Shown: positions 47,278 through 59,845 of the stretch, in pieces
Numbering within the stretch: the stretch's first letter is position 1
How the letters are laid out: each line of letters opens with the position of its first letter
Assembly: GCA_021613375.1 (NCBI GenBank)
Contig: CM038716.1
Span: 3,621,684-3,685,683 of the forward strand
Direction: 5' to 3'
DNA: 64,000 bases
Origin: Megaleporinus macrocephalus
Lineage: Eukaryota > Chordata > Actinopteri > Characiformes > Anostomidae
The notes under the pieces: model-generated
What the model was told of the DNA's origin: nothing
Databases searched by the model: none
What the model saw: the letters and a program-made list of their open reading frames with translations, nothing else
Position numbers and translations under genes: made by a program

Positions 47278-48480
47278 GCACTCTTAAAAAAGATGGTTCT
47301 TGGAAGGGTTCTTTAGTTTAGACAGCGGTTCTACAAAGAACCGTGAACACACAGAGAACAGTTCATGTGCTTACCTGGTTCTTTACTTGGTGACATGTTT
47401 CTTCAGACTGATTGAGAATGTATGGTGAGGTTCTAGATAGCAAGTTTTTACTACAGAATCATTTTCAAATATGAAATTCAGAAATTTCATATAAAACACA
47501 GCCTATCTAAAGAACCATTTAAGCATGCAGTTTGTTCTTTGAGTATGTATTGTTCTATCTAGAACCGTTTATTTTATTAAATAACCTTTGAGGAACCACA
47601 TTTTAAAGAGTGTGTACAGCAGAACACCTTAATATCAGATTTTATTTTCTTAAAGGGTTAATTAGTAAAGAAAATGGTTCTATTTAGAACAAGGAATGCT
47701 CATAACTATTTGTATTCCTAAATAAGACGCTTCTCCATATTGATGGTTCTATGTAGCCCCAAAAAGGGTTCCTCTATTGATCGATATTGTATAAAACAGT
47801 TTTCTTCTCTGTTTAGAACTTCTTCTATGTGCAACCGTTTCTGCCTAAATGGTTCTTGGCATGGTGAAATGGTTCTCCAGATTGATGAAGAATGTATACT
47901 TATATAATCTTTTTGAGAACGGTTCTATACAATTTCGATCTTTTTAACAATAGCAGACGTCTTTTTTGGTTTTTAAAAAGGTTCTAAACAACACATCTCT
48001 CTCCATCAATCTGAAGAACCATGTCGCCAGAACCATTTAAAAATGTGAATGGTTTCTTTGAGTGTTCATGGTTCTTCATAAAACCGAACATAAAACCAAA
48101 GACCCCTTAAAGAACCATTTTCTTAAAGAGTGTATAAAACAGAACCCTTTATAATATCAGGTTAATTAGTAAAAAGAACCGAGAGTTCCATTCACAGCCG
48201 TTTCTGCCTAAACGGTTCAAACTGAAGGAGAACGCGTTATGTAGACCAATATACACCTTGCTCAATAGAAGAACCAATATTAATGGAGTATTAATGGTTC
48301 TGTGTAGAACTATTGTTCTAGGAGTGTATAAAGAACCATTTTCAAGAAGGCTCTATACAGAACCATATCGAATACACATTCTCAATTAATCTGAAGAGTC
48401 ATTTAACCATTTGAGCATGCACGTGGTTCTAAACAGAACCATTGCGTTTACCATAGAACCCTAACCCTTGAAGACCCCCC
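47278..48480. mobile_element. Inverted-repeat family rich in GGTTCT/AGAACC, nested copies
   Basis: The left end GCACTCTTAAAAAAGATGGT (47278) has inverted partners at 47591-47615 (GGAACCACATTTTAAAGAGT) and 48109-48133 (AGAACCATTTTCTTAAAGAG), implying at least two nested or tandem copies. Between them, dozens of GGTTCT and AGAACC words create many overlapping hairpins. No coding capacity. It behaves like a MITE cluster; related ends appear singly near 38787 (CTCTTAAAAATAAATG). The superfamily is not determined. Confidence 0.75.
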
Positions 48481-51400
48481 CCCCGTCCTTTTTTTGAATG
48501 AAGAGTAAAATGCAGTGGGGGCGGAGGCGGGGGCTAATAGAAAATCAGTTCGGGGTATGTAGGTTCAGCAAACCTGTGAGTGACACATGCTAAACGAGCC
48601 GCGCGAACATAAAATAAATAAATAATAAAATAAATAAAACGGTCTTAGCGGGAAAACAAAACTTTCCCTGAAAACCAGCCAGCAGCCGCGAAAGGAACTA
48701 AAAAGATAAAAAGATAACAAACTGCAATCTTTCAGCGCGAGCTGCGGGTCACACTAAGCGACCCGTGTCAATGAGAGCAGAAGGAAATTGCACTGGTCGA
48801 TCTTTTAACACAGATGGTTCAAGTACTCGGCCCTAGACTCGCACGCACTATGTTCCTCCGCAGCGAGAGCGCGGCGCCTTTCTCTTTAACTAACTGTCTA
48901 TCAAACGCTCAATCCCCCGCAGACGGTGGGACGCTAGGCCGAGCATTTTTGGTGTTTTACTGCCGCCTACTGTCCCGGTTGTGACATGACAGCGCAGGGC
49001 TCCTTCAAACGGGTAGTGGTCACCAACCCTGCTTCTGGAGATCTACTTTCCTGTAGAGTCTAGTTCCAACCGCAGTCTGCCACTCCTGCTCCAGCTCGTT
49101 AACTTCTTGTGAAGAGTTTAATTGGCTGGATCAGATGCAGTGTGTGAAATAGTACCTGCCACAGTTATCCCTGGTTACCTTTCCCTCCGTCCACCGAATT
49201 TGGGTTATCAGTTTTGGGTAAAACAGGCCTAACAGTGACAGCAAAGCATCATTTTCAGGGACACCCCCAGATTTTGATACATCCAGGAGGTCCTAGAAGT
49301 TATTTCAGAAGTCCTGGACCCCCTATCTCACACCTTGATCTGATCATCAGTACTAAGTAAGGAGGATATAATATTGGATGCAGGTTGCAACTAAACTGTG
49401 CAGCATAGCAGATCTCCAGGTAGGGGGTTGCTGGTCCCTGATTTAGGATGTCCACTCTACACTGGTTGCAGGTCAGCAGAATCATTAGATGGACCCGGAT
49501 GAATCTTGCCAAACTGTTGCAGCAGTGGGCTGTTCCAGACCCCACTGATTGACAGGTATGTGAAGGGGAATTGTCCATTTGCAAGCACGCTTTCCCGGCA
49601 AAGGGCCATCAGCTCAGCTTACGATGCGCTCTTCGGACAACCCCGCGGTCATATTTATGAGCCCCTCGTGCTCAGCGGGCAGAGGGATTCCCATTCATCC
49701 CCATTGACTTTCCCATCGCCGTAGACTCCTAGACGACTAGACCTGACGACTAATCGATACGGACGCTCGATCAAAATGATTTGTTGTGGGTTTCCAGTAA
49801 GGATGGACAGTGGGATGAGCGTCAGTTCCCGGCTGGGAAACCATCACACACGGGTTAAACGCTGTGTCTGGATACTTTAAATGGCTTGATGGCAAGGAGA
49901 GCATGCACAAATCAGTGAGGGAGTGGAAGTCTTTAAACATAAATAGGGTCAATGTTGTGTCTGTGCTATATATTTTAATGCAGTGGCTTGTGAAAGTGTC
50001 AAATTTAAGCTCAAACAGTTAGAGAACTGCTGTGTGGTTTACAGAACATACTTCACTCAGGATTTCACTGTTGCAGAATGTAGTCCTTAAGGATTCCGGG
50101 GTTGCGCATATTGGGAATTAACTCAGGTCTTTGGGCAGTAAAGCCCAAATGGCACATTCACTATGTATAAGGGTTTATTAATTATATATCTATATGTATG
50201 TAATTGGTAAACTCAAAATCACTAATAATTACATTCATTCCTTTAACAATAGAATGGGCATCATTTGGGCATCACCTACATCAGATTCAAGTGATTTCTA
50301 GAGTTTATTGCCTGACAGTTATCACAAGCATCACTATAGTCACTATACTTTAAAGTGCCGCTAAGTGATCACTAATTAGATATGAAAGATTTTTGATAAG
50401 TCAGTCACAAACATACCAGTTTAATTAAAAGTTTGATAGTATTCTGTATAGGACAAATCAGTGTTTATTACAGCACCAAAGAAATTACCTCTGTGATGGA
50501 TTGTGTACATATCCTAAAAGTAATTTAACCAATATACTACAAAAAAATCCCAGATCGATAACTTCACAACACTGTGTGCTTAATGTTTTTTATTTAAATT
50601 AGGAATTTGCACCAGCCACATGTAACTGCAAGGTAAAGAAAAATATATTCACTTGATAAAGATGTTTTTGCCACAGCATATGCAAAAAAAAAAAACAATA
50701 GCCCAGCAGAGCTTATGGTTCTAACATTAGTTCATTTTCCACCTGCTATGACAGCTTGAACTGTTATAATTACTGCAATTAATGACTTAATGGGTGTTTT
50801 TGGGGGTCATATTATGTTATCCTAAAGGATGCAACTAGACTAACTAGGTTTGCATGCGCAATTGGCTTGGGGTCAGGTGACTGATTTGGCCATTGCAGAA
50901 AAGTTCACATTTAAAGGAGCCTTGTGTAAAATGACACAACCTTTATAATTCCAAACAAGTTCAACCTATTGAAAATGTAATCTAGAAGAAATGTTGAGCG
51001 TTTAGAATCAAACTTCATCCGTCTTCACACTCCTGTGTTGCTTTCATTTATATCTCTTTTTTGCTGAGTGGGCATCAGTGGTTGCTATAATAGGCCCTTC
51101 AGCCAATGTTGTATTTACTCTTTCTTTTATTGGCTACCTGTCATTAAAAGATCTAACCAGGAGCAGAACTTTCAACATTTGATAAAAAAATAGTAATACT
51201 TCTAGTCAAGTACTTTAGTAGTAAGATAATTTGCTTTTTACTCATTTTATCTGTTCATATTTAATTACTAAATGCTTGTTTGTATTTAATTTTTTTGTTT
51301 TATTGTTGACAATGCTGTATTGTGATTGGTTACATCTTTGACATCTTTGAGCTGTAGTATTTTTTTATTATTTGTTGGACTTATAAAAGGACTATAGAAA

Positions 51401-51943
51401 GTGAGCCATAAAAACATTTGTTCTTGCTGATACTGGATTTACTGAAATGTTTCACTGCACTTCTGTAGGTTACTCAGTACTAACCGAATACTTTAATACT
51501 TTTACTTAAGTCGTTTTATATAAAGGCACTTTTACTTGTGTCAGAATTTTACCCAAATTACCCAAACTATTTTTTTACCCAAACTAATTAAAATGAGAAC
51601 ACAATAAAAACATTACAGTAAAAACATTAGAGTTGTCTAAACAATTTGGCAATCGCTTTACTCTCAGTTTTCTTTTCAGTTGCCTCAATAATGTTCCACT
51701 GAAACACTATGATATTATTTAGGAGCTTGGGAATAAGAGGACTGACTGTGAGAGATGTCTTGTTCACAATTCTTCCCGTCTTTTTTGAGACCACCTTGGT
51801 CTGGCAAATTTTTTGACCCCTCTGTGGGTTTATCCCAATAAAGCACCTGGAGACAGAGCAGTGTGATTCACAGAGTGATTCAGGAAACAGGACATGCAAA
51901 AGAACAAAGAGACGTCTTACCTCTGAATGAACTCCAAAGTATT
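48481..51943. other. Intergenic DNA with two candidate conserved blocks
   Basis: 48590-48960 is CpG-containing, non-repetitive sequence. 49540-49730 is similarly unique (for example GGTCATATTTATGAGCCCCT). From 49950 the sequence becomes AT-rich. TTTAAAGGAGCCTTGTGTAA at about 50912 resembles a DNA transposon end. The minus-strand frame at 51627-51968 (113 codons) starts inside the Tc1 inverted repeat and is not recognised. No gene was identified. Confidence 0.4.
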
Positions 51944-53362
51944 TGGCCAAAAGTTTTGAGAATGGCACTCATTTTGGTTGTCACAAGGTTTGCTGCCTCA
52001 GTTCTTATGGTGGCAATTTGTATTAACTCTAGATTGTGAAGAGTGATCAGATGAATTGCAATTAAATGCAAAGTCATTCCCTGCCATAAAAAATTGCCCT
52101 GCAAATATCATTTCAGTGACAGTCTCTTTACCTAAGGAAAAAAGGTTAATGAGGACAAGACTCTGTCATGCTGATTAGAAGAGCAGACTGGTTGCTTTAA
52201 AGTTTTCTGCTGTTAACGATGGTTACCTCCAAGGAAACGCATCCAGTCATCATTGAATTGCCTCAAAAGGGGTTCACAGGTGAGGACATTGCTGCTTGTA
52301 AGATAGCACCCCAATTAACCATTTATCCAATCATCAGAAACTTTAAGGAGAATGGTTCAATTGCAGTGAAGAAGCTTCAGAGCAGCCAAGAAAGTCATGC
52401 ATGCGTCAGGACCGTCTCCTAAAAAGGATGCAGCTACAAGATCGGGTCACCACCAGTTGCAGAGCTTGCTCAGGAATGGCAGAGGGCAGGTGTGAGTGCA
52501 TCTGAACGCACAGTGAGGTGATGGCTTTTGGAGGATGGCTTGGTGTCAGGAAGGACAGCAAAGAAGCCACTTTTCTCCAAGAAGAACGTCAGGAAAGACT
52601 GACATTCTGCAGGAAATATAGGGATTGGACCGCAGGACTGGGATAAAGGTGTTTTATCTGATGAAGCCCCCTTGAGACTGTTTGGGACGTCTGAAAAAAC
52701 AATTGTCTAAAAAAGAAAAAATGAACGCTACCATGAGTCCTGTGTCATGCCAACAGTGAAGCATCCTGAGACCATTCATGTGTGGGGTTGCTTCTCATCC
52801 AGGGGAGGGGGTTCGCTCAAAATCTTGTCCAAGAACACTGCCATGAATAAGGAATGATATCAAAACATCCTTCAAGAGCAACTTCTACCAACTATCCAGG
52901 AGCAATTTGGAGATGTACAATGCTTTTTCCAGCATGGGGGAGCTCCATGTCATGGGGCAAAAGTAATAACCAAGTGGCTCGGTGAACAAAACATTCAACT
53001 TTTGGGCCAGAAAACTCTCCAATTCTCAATCTTATTGAGAATCTGTGGTCAATAGAGTGGACAAACAAAAACCGAGAAACTGTGATCAACTCCAAGCACT
53101 GATTAGGCAAGAATGGGTTGCCATGATTCAAGATTTTGCCCCGAAGCTGATATCTAGCATGCTGAGGCGAATTGCAGAAGTCTTGAAGAAGAAGGTTTTT
53201 GCTTAAACTGGATGTATTTAATAAAAGTTAACACATATGGAATGCTTATAATTGTACTTCATTATTTCATATAAACATCTGACAAAAAGCTCTAAAAAAT
53301 GAGGCAGAACACTGTAAAAAACAAAATTTGTGCCATTCTCAAAACTTTTGGCCACGACTGTA
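51944..53362 (+). mobile_element. Tc1-like transposon, ends preserved, transposase broken
   Basis: A 24-bp perfect inverted repeat (51944-51967 with 53331-53354; TGGCCAAAAGTTTTGAGAAT...) bounds the element, and the right end finishes CCACGACTGTA at a TA. A transposase frame opens at ATG 52219 with the expected helix-turn-helix start (MVTSKETHPVIIELPQKGF) but stops after about 67 codons. Downstream pieces in shifting frames still show RTVRWRLLEDG-like, SDEAPLRLFG (first catalytic region, about 52655-52685), TVKHPETIHVWGCFSS and a C-terminal block near 53100-53170. Frameshifts and stops make it dead. The outermost left bases are diverged from the right end. Confidence 0.93.
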
Positions 53363-54924
53363 CAAGAATGAGTCAAGAATGTCAGTAGCATGCCCTCACA
53401 AAGGACATAGTCTTCTAGACTAATCACCCATCCTGTAATGACCAGCTCTGTTCAACCTGAGACCTGTTTAAAAAAACAACTTTTTAACATAACAAGGACA
53501 AACAGTGATATTAATGCAAATCATTGGCACCCCTTTTGCATTTAGCCTGCTGAACAGTAAGTGAGTGAGCGAAACTGTGCAAGTATTAATGAGTGAGTTT
53601 TATCTGTCAATGCTCGGTGTCTCCAACACAAGGCAAAACAAAGGCAACTTATCACAGTGAGCTACCTTTTTGACTAACTGAGCTATAGTAAAATACATGA
53701 TGACCAGAGACTTTCAGAGAAATCAAGCACGGTACTAAAAACCTTATATACACTAGAGAATATACACTATTATAGAGTAATCTGTATCTTTACTTTATAT
53801 AATCGAGTTTGTTACAAAAAAAAGATTAAAAAGCAATGACTCTCAAACTAGTAAACTAGTCTGGAACTGTGTTACTTGCTGTAGATCATTTTGGCATAGA
53901 TTTGAGGAACACTCTGCCATATACAAACCTCACTAAAGACCCAGAGAGAAGATAAAAGAGATTCTCAGATATCCCCATCCAAAACTGATGTTTTAATTTT
54001 GTGCCACTTTCACATCCTGTCAACTAAGATCACAAACAGATTCTGTGATCAAAATCATTTTGAATCTGGCCAGAAATGTCTTGATTGAGGTGACGTGAGT
54101 GAAGACATATAGCATACTTTATTACTCTGTTTAAGAGGGTGACACAGGAAACTTATGCTCTTTTATTGAACACAGCAGCAGGAGAGGACCTGGCAGATCA
54201 TATACAGCCACACCGTTCTAGTCCATACTAGCCACACAAAGTAACCCCACTATCTAGCCCAATAGCACTCAAATGACACATATACACATCCCAACTGCAA
54301 CCCTATTTCCAAAAAGCTTGCACGCTGTGCAAAATGTTAAGTCAGAAATTACATGATTTAACTCCTATACTTAATTTTGTAACTGTAAAATGTAATTGTT
54401 TTTTTTTTGCACTTTAACTGTTGGTAACTTGTGGTAGTTCATTTGACTTATTTCATCAATGTCCAAATTGGAGAGTGGCTTAGATCGTTGTTTTTTTAAC
54501 CCTCCTATTGTGGTAAAAACAACTGCATTCATAATGTTATGTGTCCAATTGACTCACGCAGTTTAAATACTCTCAAAAACAAGCAAAGTGTCAAGTCAAA
54601 GCAATAAAACTTCATTATAAACTCTCTGAAGACTTAGAAAGCTAAATTATAAGAACATAAGGTATATTTACAATTTTAGAGATGGTAGCCAGTGTTTTAG
54701 ACATTGAAATGGGTCAAATAGACCCATAACATAATAGGAGGGTTAAAATGTGTTTTGGTGTTTCTGGATTTTCAGTGGGATCCCAGAAACACCAATTTTA
54801 GAACATTGTTTTAGAACACCACATTATAAATTTAATCATCTTACCCGTGCAAAAACACCACCTTCACAAAAGCTCCAGACTGCTATGAGGATCATACCAC
54901 ACCTAGGCAATCAGGTGCTGTTAA
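53363..54924. other. AT-rich intergenic DNA
   Basis: CCCTATTTCCAAAAAGCTTG with GCTGTGCAAAATGT near 54300-54340 resembles the end of the element family at 1226-2150. AACCCTCCTATTGTGGT at about 54498 and its inverse ATAATAGGAGGGTT at about 54731 bound a 250-bp interval, possibly a small MITE. No gene. Confidence 0.45.
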
Positions 54925-55610
54925 TAAAGAATGAACTGTAACACTGCCAGCCCTAATGATCTCTTCACAGATATCTTCAGTATTTCTCTGGCCCAGGCTA
55001 TAGTCCCCATTTGCTTCAAATCAGCTTCCACCATCTCAAAGCTAATGTTAAAGACATCTCCATGTACATGCCTAATGACCTTTGCACTCATCACAGTCAA
55101 ATTCTTTGAGCTGTTGATCATGGTTCAATGTGTCCCTTCCAGATACACCAGATTCCCACAAGTACACCTACCTGCAAAGCATTATCTCACTTGGACCATA
55201 AAGACACTTATGGTAGAATGCTTTTGGTCAACTTTGGCTCAGCACTAATCACACTCACACCCGTATGCACACACCCTTCCTCAACTGCTTCTACAGATGC
55301 TGTCTGTAACGAGCATCCTGACCTGTAGCATCACTGTCTGGTATGGAAACTCCTCCACCCCAGACAGGAAAGCATTTGGACCAGTGAAGAAAACCGCCCA
55401 GTCTATAACCGGTTAAGGTTTCCTGCTATCAAGGACATCTTCACCAAATGGTGTATAAGGAAGTCCCATCCCTCGGACCATTCATGCCCCTCCCTTCTGG
55501 AAAAGTATTACAAAGCATCCGGGCCAAGTCTTGGGTACTTCCCACCGACAGTCAGATTACAGATTAGATTTCTGGCTGCCCTACTGGACTTGAATGTACT
55601 GCACCCAGAC
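54925..55610 (+). mobile_element. Non-LTR retrotransposon remnant (reverse transcriptase C-terminal part)
   Basis: Two regions translate to peptides typical of fish LINE polymerase: DIFSISLAQAIVPICF at about 54969-55019 (the LTDIFN.SL.Q..VP.CFK region) and SITVWYGNSSTPDRKAF at about 55328-55378, followed by KTAQSIT, then FTKWCIRKSHPSDHSCPS-type and LPSGKVLQSIRAKS-like segments to about 55560. Most of the polymerase between them is deleted and frames shift. It is an old, 5'-truncated, inactive copy; clade not resolved. Confidence 0.75.
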
Positions 55611-56781
55611 ACTTTAAAGAATAGAACCATGCATAAACAATAATATTAAACCATTCAGGTTGCAGACAAATGTATAAATAATATTTTAATTTGTTTATTG
55701 TGTGCAACTTCCCAGGTTTTAAATACACACCAGAATGCTGTAAATAGAACAAAGAACTAGACACATCCCGTATAATGAATAAAGACATGGAGGACTGTAA
55801 TGTCTGAGAAGTGGAAAAACTGAATTCATTAATTTTAAAAATGATCTCAAGGGTCAGTATAACAAAATAATCAAATAACAAAATAAACTGTATAATAAAG
55901 ATAATGAAAACATTCATTTACAGTGTATCATTTAATAACTTCTTGTTTGCACAATTATTCAAATATAAAATAAAACAAATAAACAACTTTTAGCAAAAGA
56001 ATTAGTACTACTGAAATTTATCAAATTAAATTCATTGTATGGTAGTATACATTTTACTTAATTTTACATACACATGATAAGTTTTGGATTGTGCATCTAC
56101 AGGTTGTACAGATTTCGACCTAATGATGTTTAACCAATCCAGTATATTTTTTTTGACAAATATTAATATTGTTTTTAGATTTTGCTTAACTAAAACATCA
56201 AAAATACTTTTTGTTTATGTCACCTCACTGATCAGTCTGGCAAAATACATGGCCGAAATTAAGGCCAGGCTAAAGTTAGCCAAGCAACAACCCTTCTGCT
56301 GTCTTTGGCTGAACTTTCCCTTTGAAGAAAAAAAATAAGAATTATTATTGAATTTTCTTTGTTGTGACAGCATAAATATGAGCAGCCCAGAACTGCTAAA
56401 TTAAGACCAAATTGCAACAGCATCCAAGCCTTTTTATAGGCATGCCAGTGTGGGAGAGATGGGGTTGCTAAGACCCCAGAAACAAAAAAAAGTACATGAC
56501 ATGTGACACTGTAGCATTCAAGTTCATAGCTGACGTTATGTGAGTGCTCTGCGTGAGACTTTTGAAGTTGAGAAAACAACTAACAAAGAATGCTAAAAAT
56601 GCCATAAATAAAAATCTGCACAGCAATCTTCAAGCATTGCACAGCTCAGGAACACCAGAAACATGGAGGTGAGCTGGCAGGGGACAGTGACTGTACAGAA
56701 ATCCAGCAGAACTGCTGTGTCTGATCCAGCACAACATATATAAGTGCAACACTCACTTTCATCAGCAAAGCAAATTAGCAT
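55611..56781. other. AT-rich intergenic DNA with a small foldback fragment
   Basis: 56690-56760 contains CCAGCAGAACTGCTGTGTCT GATCCAGCACAACA, resembling the centre of the foldback family at 19202. Otherwise nothing was recognised. Confidence 0.5.
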
Positions 56782-59700
56782 CTCCATTTAAGAGGCAGGA
56801 CCAATCAGAATCTCCATTTTAGCAGCAGAACCAATCAGAATCTCCATTTTAGCAGCAGGACAAATCAAAATTTCAATTTAGCAGCAGGACCAATCAGAAT
56901 CTAATCTCCAATTTAGAGGCAGGACTCATCCGGATCTAAGCTCCATTTTAGAGGCAGGACCAATCAAAATCTCCATTTAGGTGAGAGGACCAATGAGAGT
57001 CTCCATTTTAGTACCAGGACCAATTAAAATCTCTATTAAGCAGCAGGTTTAATCAGAATATCAATTTAAGTGAGAGGACCAATCAAAATTTCCATTTTAG
57101 CAGCAGGACCAATCAGAATCTCAATTTTAGCGACAGGACCAATCAGAATCTCCATTTTAGAGGCAGGATCAATCAGAATCTCCATTTTAGTGGCAGGACT
57201 AATCAGAATCCTTATTTTAGCAGCAGAACCAATCAGAATCTCTATTTTAGAGGCAGGATCAATCAGAATCTCTATTTTAGAGGCAGGATCAATCAGAATC
57301 TCCATTTAGAGGCAGGATCAATCAGAATCTCCATTTTAGCAGCAGGACCAATCAGAATCTCCATTTTAGAGCAGGATCAATCAGAATCTCTATTTTAATA
57401 GCAGGACCAATCAGAATCTCCATTTTAGAGGCAGAATCAATCAGAATCTCCATTTTAGCAGCAGGACCAATCAGAATCTCCATTTTAGAGGCAGAATCAA
57501 TCAGAATCTCCATTTTAGCAGCAGGACCAATCAGAATCTCCATTTTAGAGGCAGGACCAATCAGAATCTCCATTTAAGTTTAAGCACTAATTCGAATCTC
57601 AATTTAGCAGCAGGACCAATCAGAATCTCCATTTTAGAGGCAGGACCAATAGAATCCTTTAGTTTAAGCACAATCGAATCTCTTTTAGCAGCAGGACCAA
57701 TCAGAAATCTATTTTAGCAGCAGAATCCAATCTCATTTTTGCAGCAGGACCAATCAAAATCTCCATTTTAGCAGCAGGACCAATCAGAAATCTATTTTAG
57801 CAGCAGGACCAATCAGAATCCTTATTTTAGCAGCTGGACCAATCAGAATCTCCATTTAGCAGCTGGACCAAAGAATCTCCAATTAGCTAGACAATAATCT
57901 ATTTTAGCAGCAGGGCCAATCAGAATCTCCAATTTTTAGCAGCAGGACCAATCAGAATCTCCATTTAAGTTTAAGCACTAATTCGAATCTCAATTTAGCA
58001 GCAGGACCAATCAGAATCTCCATTTTAGCAGCAGAAAAAAATCCAAATCTCTATTTTAGCAGCAGGACCAATCAGAATCTCCATTTTAGCAGCAGGACCA
58101 ATCAGAATCTCTATTTTAGCAGCAGGACCAATCAGAATCTCTATTTTAGCAGCAGGACCAATCAGAATCTCTATTTTAGCAGCAGAACAAAACCAAATCT
58201 CTATTTTAGCAGCAGGACCAATCAGTTTTTTCTTTGTAGCACGAGGATAAATCAAAATCTCTAGTTAAGTAGCAGGTTCAATCAGAATATCAATTTAAGT
58301 GGGAGGACCTATCAGAATCTCAATTTTAGCAGCAGGACCAATCAGAATCTCAATTTTAGCAGCAGGACCAATCAGAATCTCTATTTTAGCAGCAGGACCA
58401 ATCAGAATCTCTATTTTAGCAGCAGAACAAAACCAAATCTCTATTTTAGCAGCAGGACCAATCAGTTTTTTCTTTGTAGCACGAGGATAAATCAAAATCT
58501 CTAGTTAAGTAGCAGGTTCAATCAGAATATCAATTTAAGTGGGAGGACCTATCAGAATCTCAATTTTAGCAGCAGGACCAATCAGAATCTCAATTTTAGC
58601 AGCAGGACCAATCAGAATCTCCATTTAAGTTTAAGCACTAATTCGAATCTCAATTTAGCAGCAGGACCAATCAGAATCTCCATTTTAGCAGCAGAAAAAA
58701 ATCCAAATCTCTATTTTAGCAGCAGGACCAATCAGAATCTCCATTTTAGCAGCAGGACCAATCAGAATCTCTATTTTAGCAGCAGGACCAATCAGAATCT
58801 CTATTTTAGCAGCAGAACAAAACCAAATCTCTATTTTAGCAGCAGGACCAATCAGTTTTTTCTTTGTAGCACGAGGATAAATCAAAATCTCTAGTTAAGT
58901 AGCAGGTTCAATCAGAATATCAATTTAAGTGGGAGGACCTATCAGAATCTCAATTTTAGCGCAGGACCAATCAGAATCTCAATTTTAGCAGCAGGACCAA
59001 TCAGAATCTCCATTTAAGTTTAAGCACTAATTCGAATCTCATTTAGGCAGGACCAATCAGAATCTCCATTTTAGCAGCAGAAAAAAATCAAATCTCTATT
59101 TTAGCAGCAGGATCAATCAGAATCTCCATTTTAGGCAGGATCAATCAGAATCTCTATTTTAGCAGCAGGACCAATCAGAATCTATTTTAGAGGCAGAACA
59201 ATCAAATCTCTATTTTAGCAGCAGGACCAATCAGTTTTTCTTTTAGCACGGGATAAATCAAATCTCTAGTTAAGTAGCAGGATCAATCAGAATCTTTATT
59301 TTAATAGGAGGACCAATCAGAATCTCATTTTAGCAGCAGATCAATCAAAATCTCATTTTAGCAGCAGAAAAAATCCAATCTCATTTTAGAGGCAGGATGA
59401 ATCAGAATCTCCATTTAAGTTTAAGCACTAATTCGAATCTCAATTTAGCAGCAGGACCAATCAGAATCTCCATTTTAGCGGCAAGACCAATTAGAATCTC
59501 TTTTAGCGGCAGCACCAATCAGAATCTCTATTTTAACAGAAGGACCAATCAGAATCTCCATTTTAACGGCAGGACCAATCAGAATCTCCATTTTTGCAGC
59601 AGAAAAAATCCTAATCTCTATTTTAGCAGCAGGACCAATCAGAATCTCCATTTTAGCAGCAGGACCAATCAGAATCCTTATTTTAGCAGCTGGACCAATC

Positions 59701-59845
59701 AGAATCTCCATTTCAGCCTTAAGACTAATTAAAATATCTATTTTAGCAGCAGGGCCAATCAGAATCTCCATGTCAGCATTAAGACTAATTAAAATATCTA
59801 TTTTAGCAGCAGGACCAATCAGAATCTCCCTTTCAGCTGGTGGGG
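56782..59845 (+). repeat. 30-bp satellite array carrying CCAAT boxes
   Basis: About 100 tandem units of 30 bp, built as TTTTAGCAGCAGGA + CCAATCAG + AATCTCCA. By hand I count about 60 CCAAT motifs, mostly within CCAATCAG, an NF-Y-type site. Variants include GATCAATCAG, GACCTATCAG and AACAAAACCAAATC. Higher-order copying is clear: 58141-58380 is identical to 58381-58620 (240 bp), and the block from 57961 recurs at 58621 and, modified, near 59010 and 59411. Because 30 is a multiple of three, long frames run on both strands (repeats of EILIGPAAK and RISILAAGP), which are artefacts of the period. Confidence 0.97.

Noticed and set aside
51627..51968. 113-codon minus-strand frame next to the Tc1 element
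   Set aside because: It begins within the transposon inverted repeat and shows no motif I know. No splice or promoter support.
57066..58885. Long frames with EILIGPAAK / RISILAAGP decapeptide repeats on both strands
   Set aside because: The 30-bp period is divisible by three and the monomer has no stop in several frames, so opposite strands are open at once. No start context, splice sites or domain.
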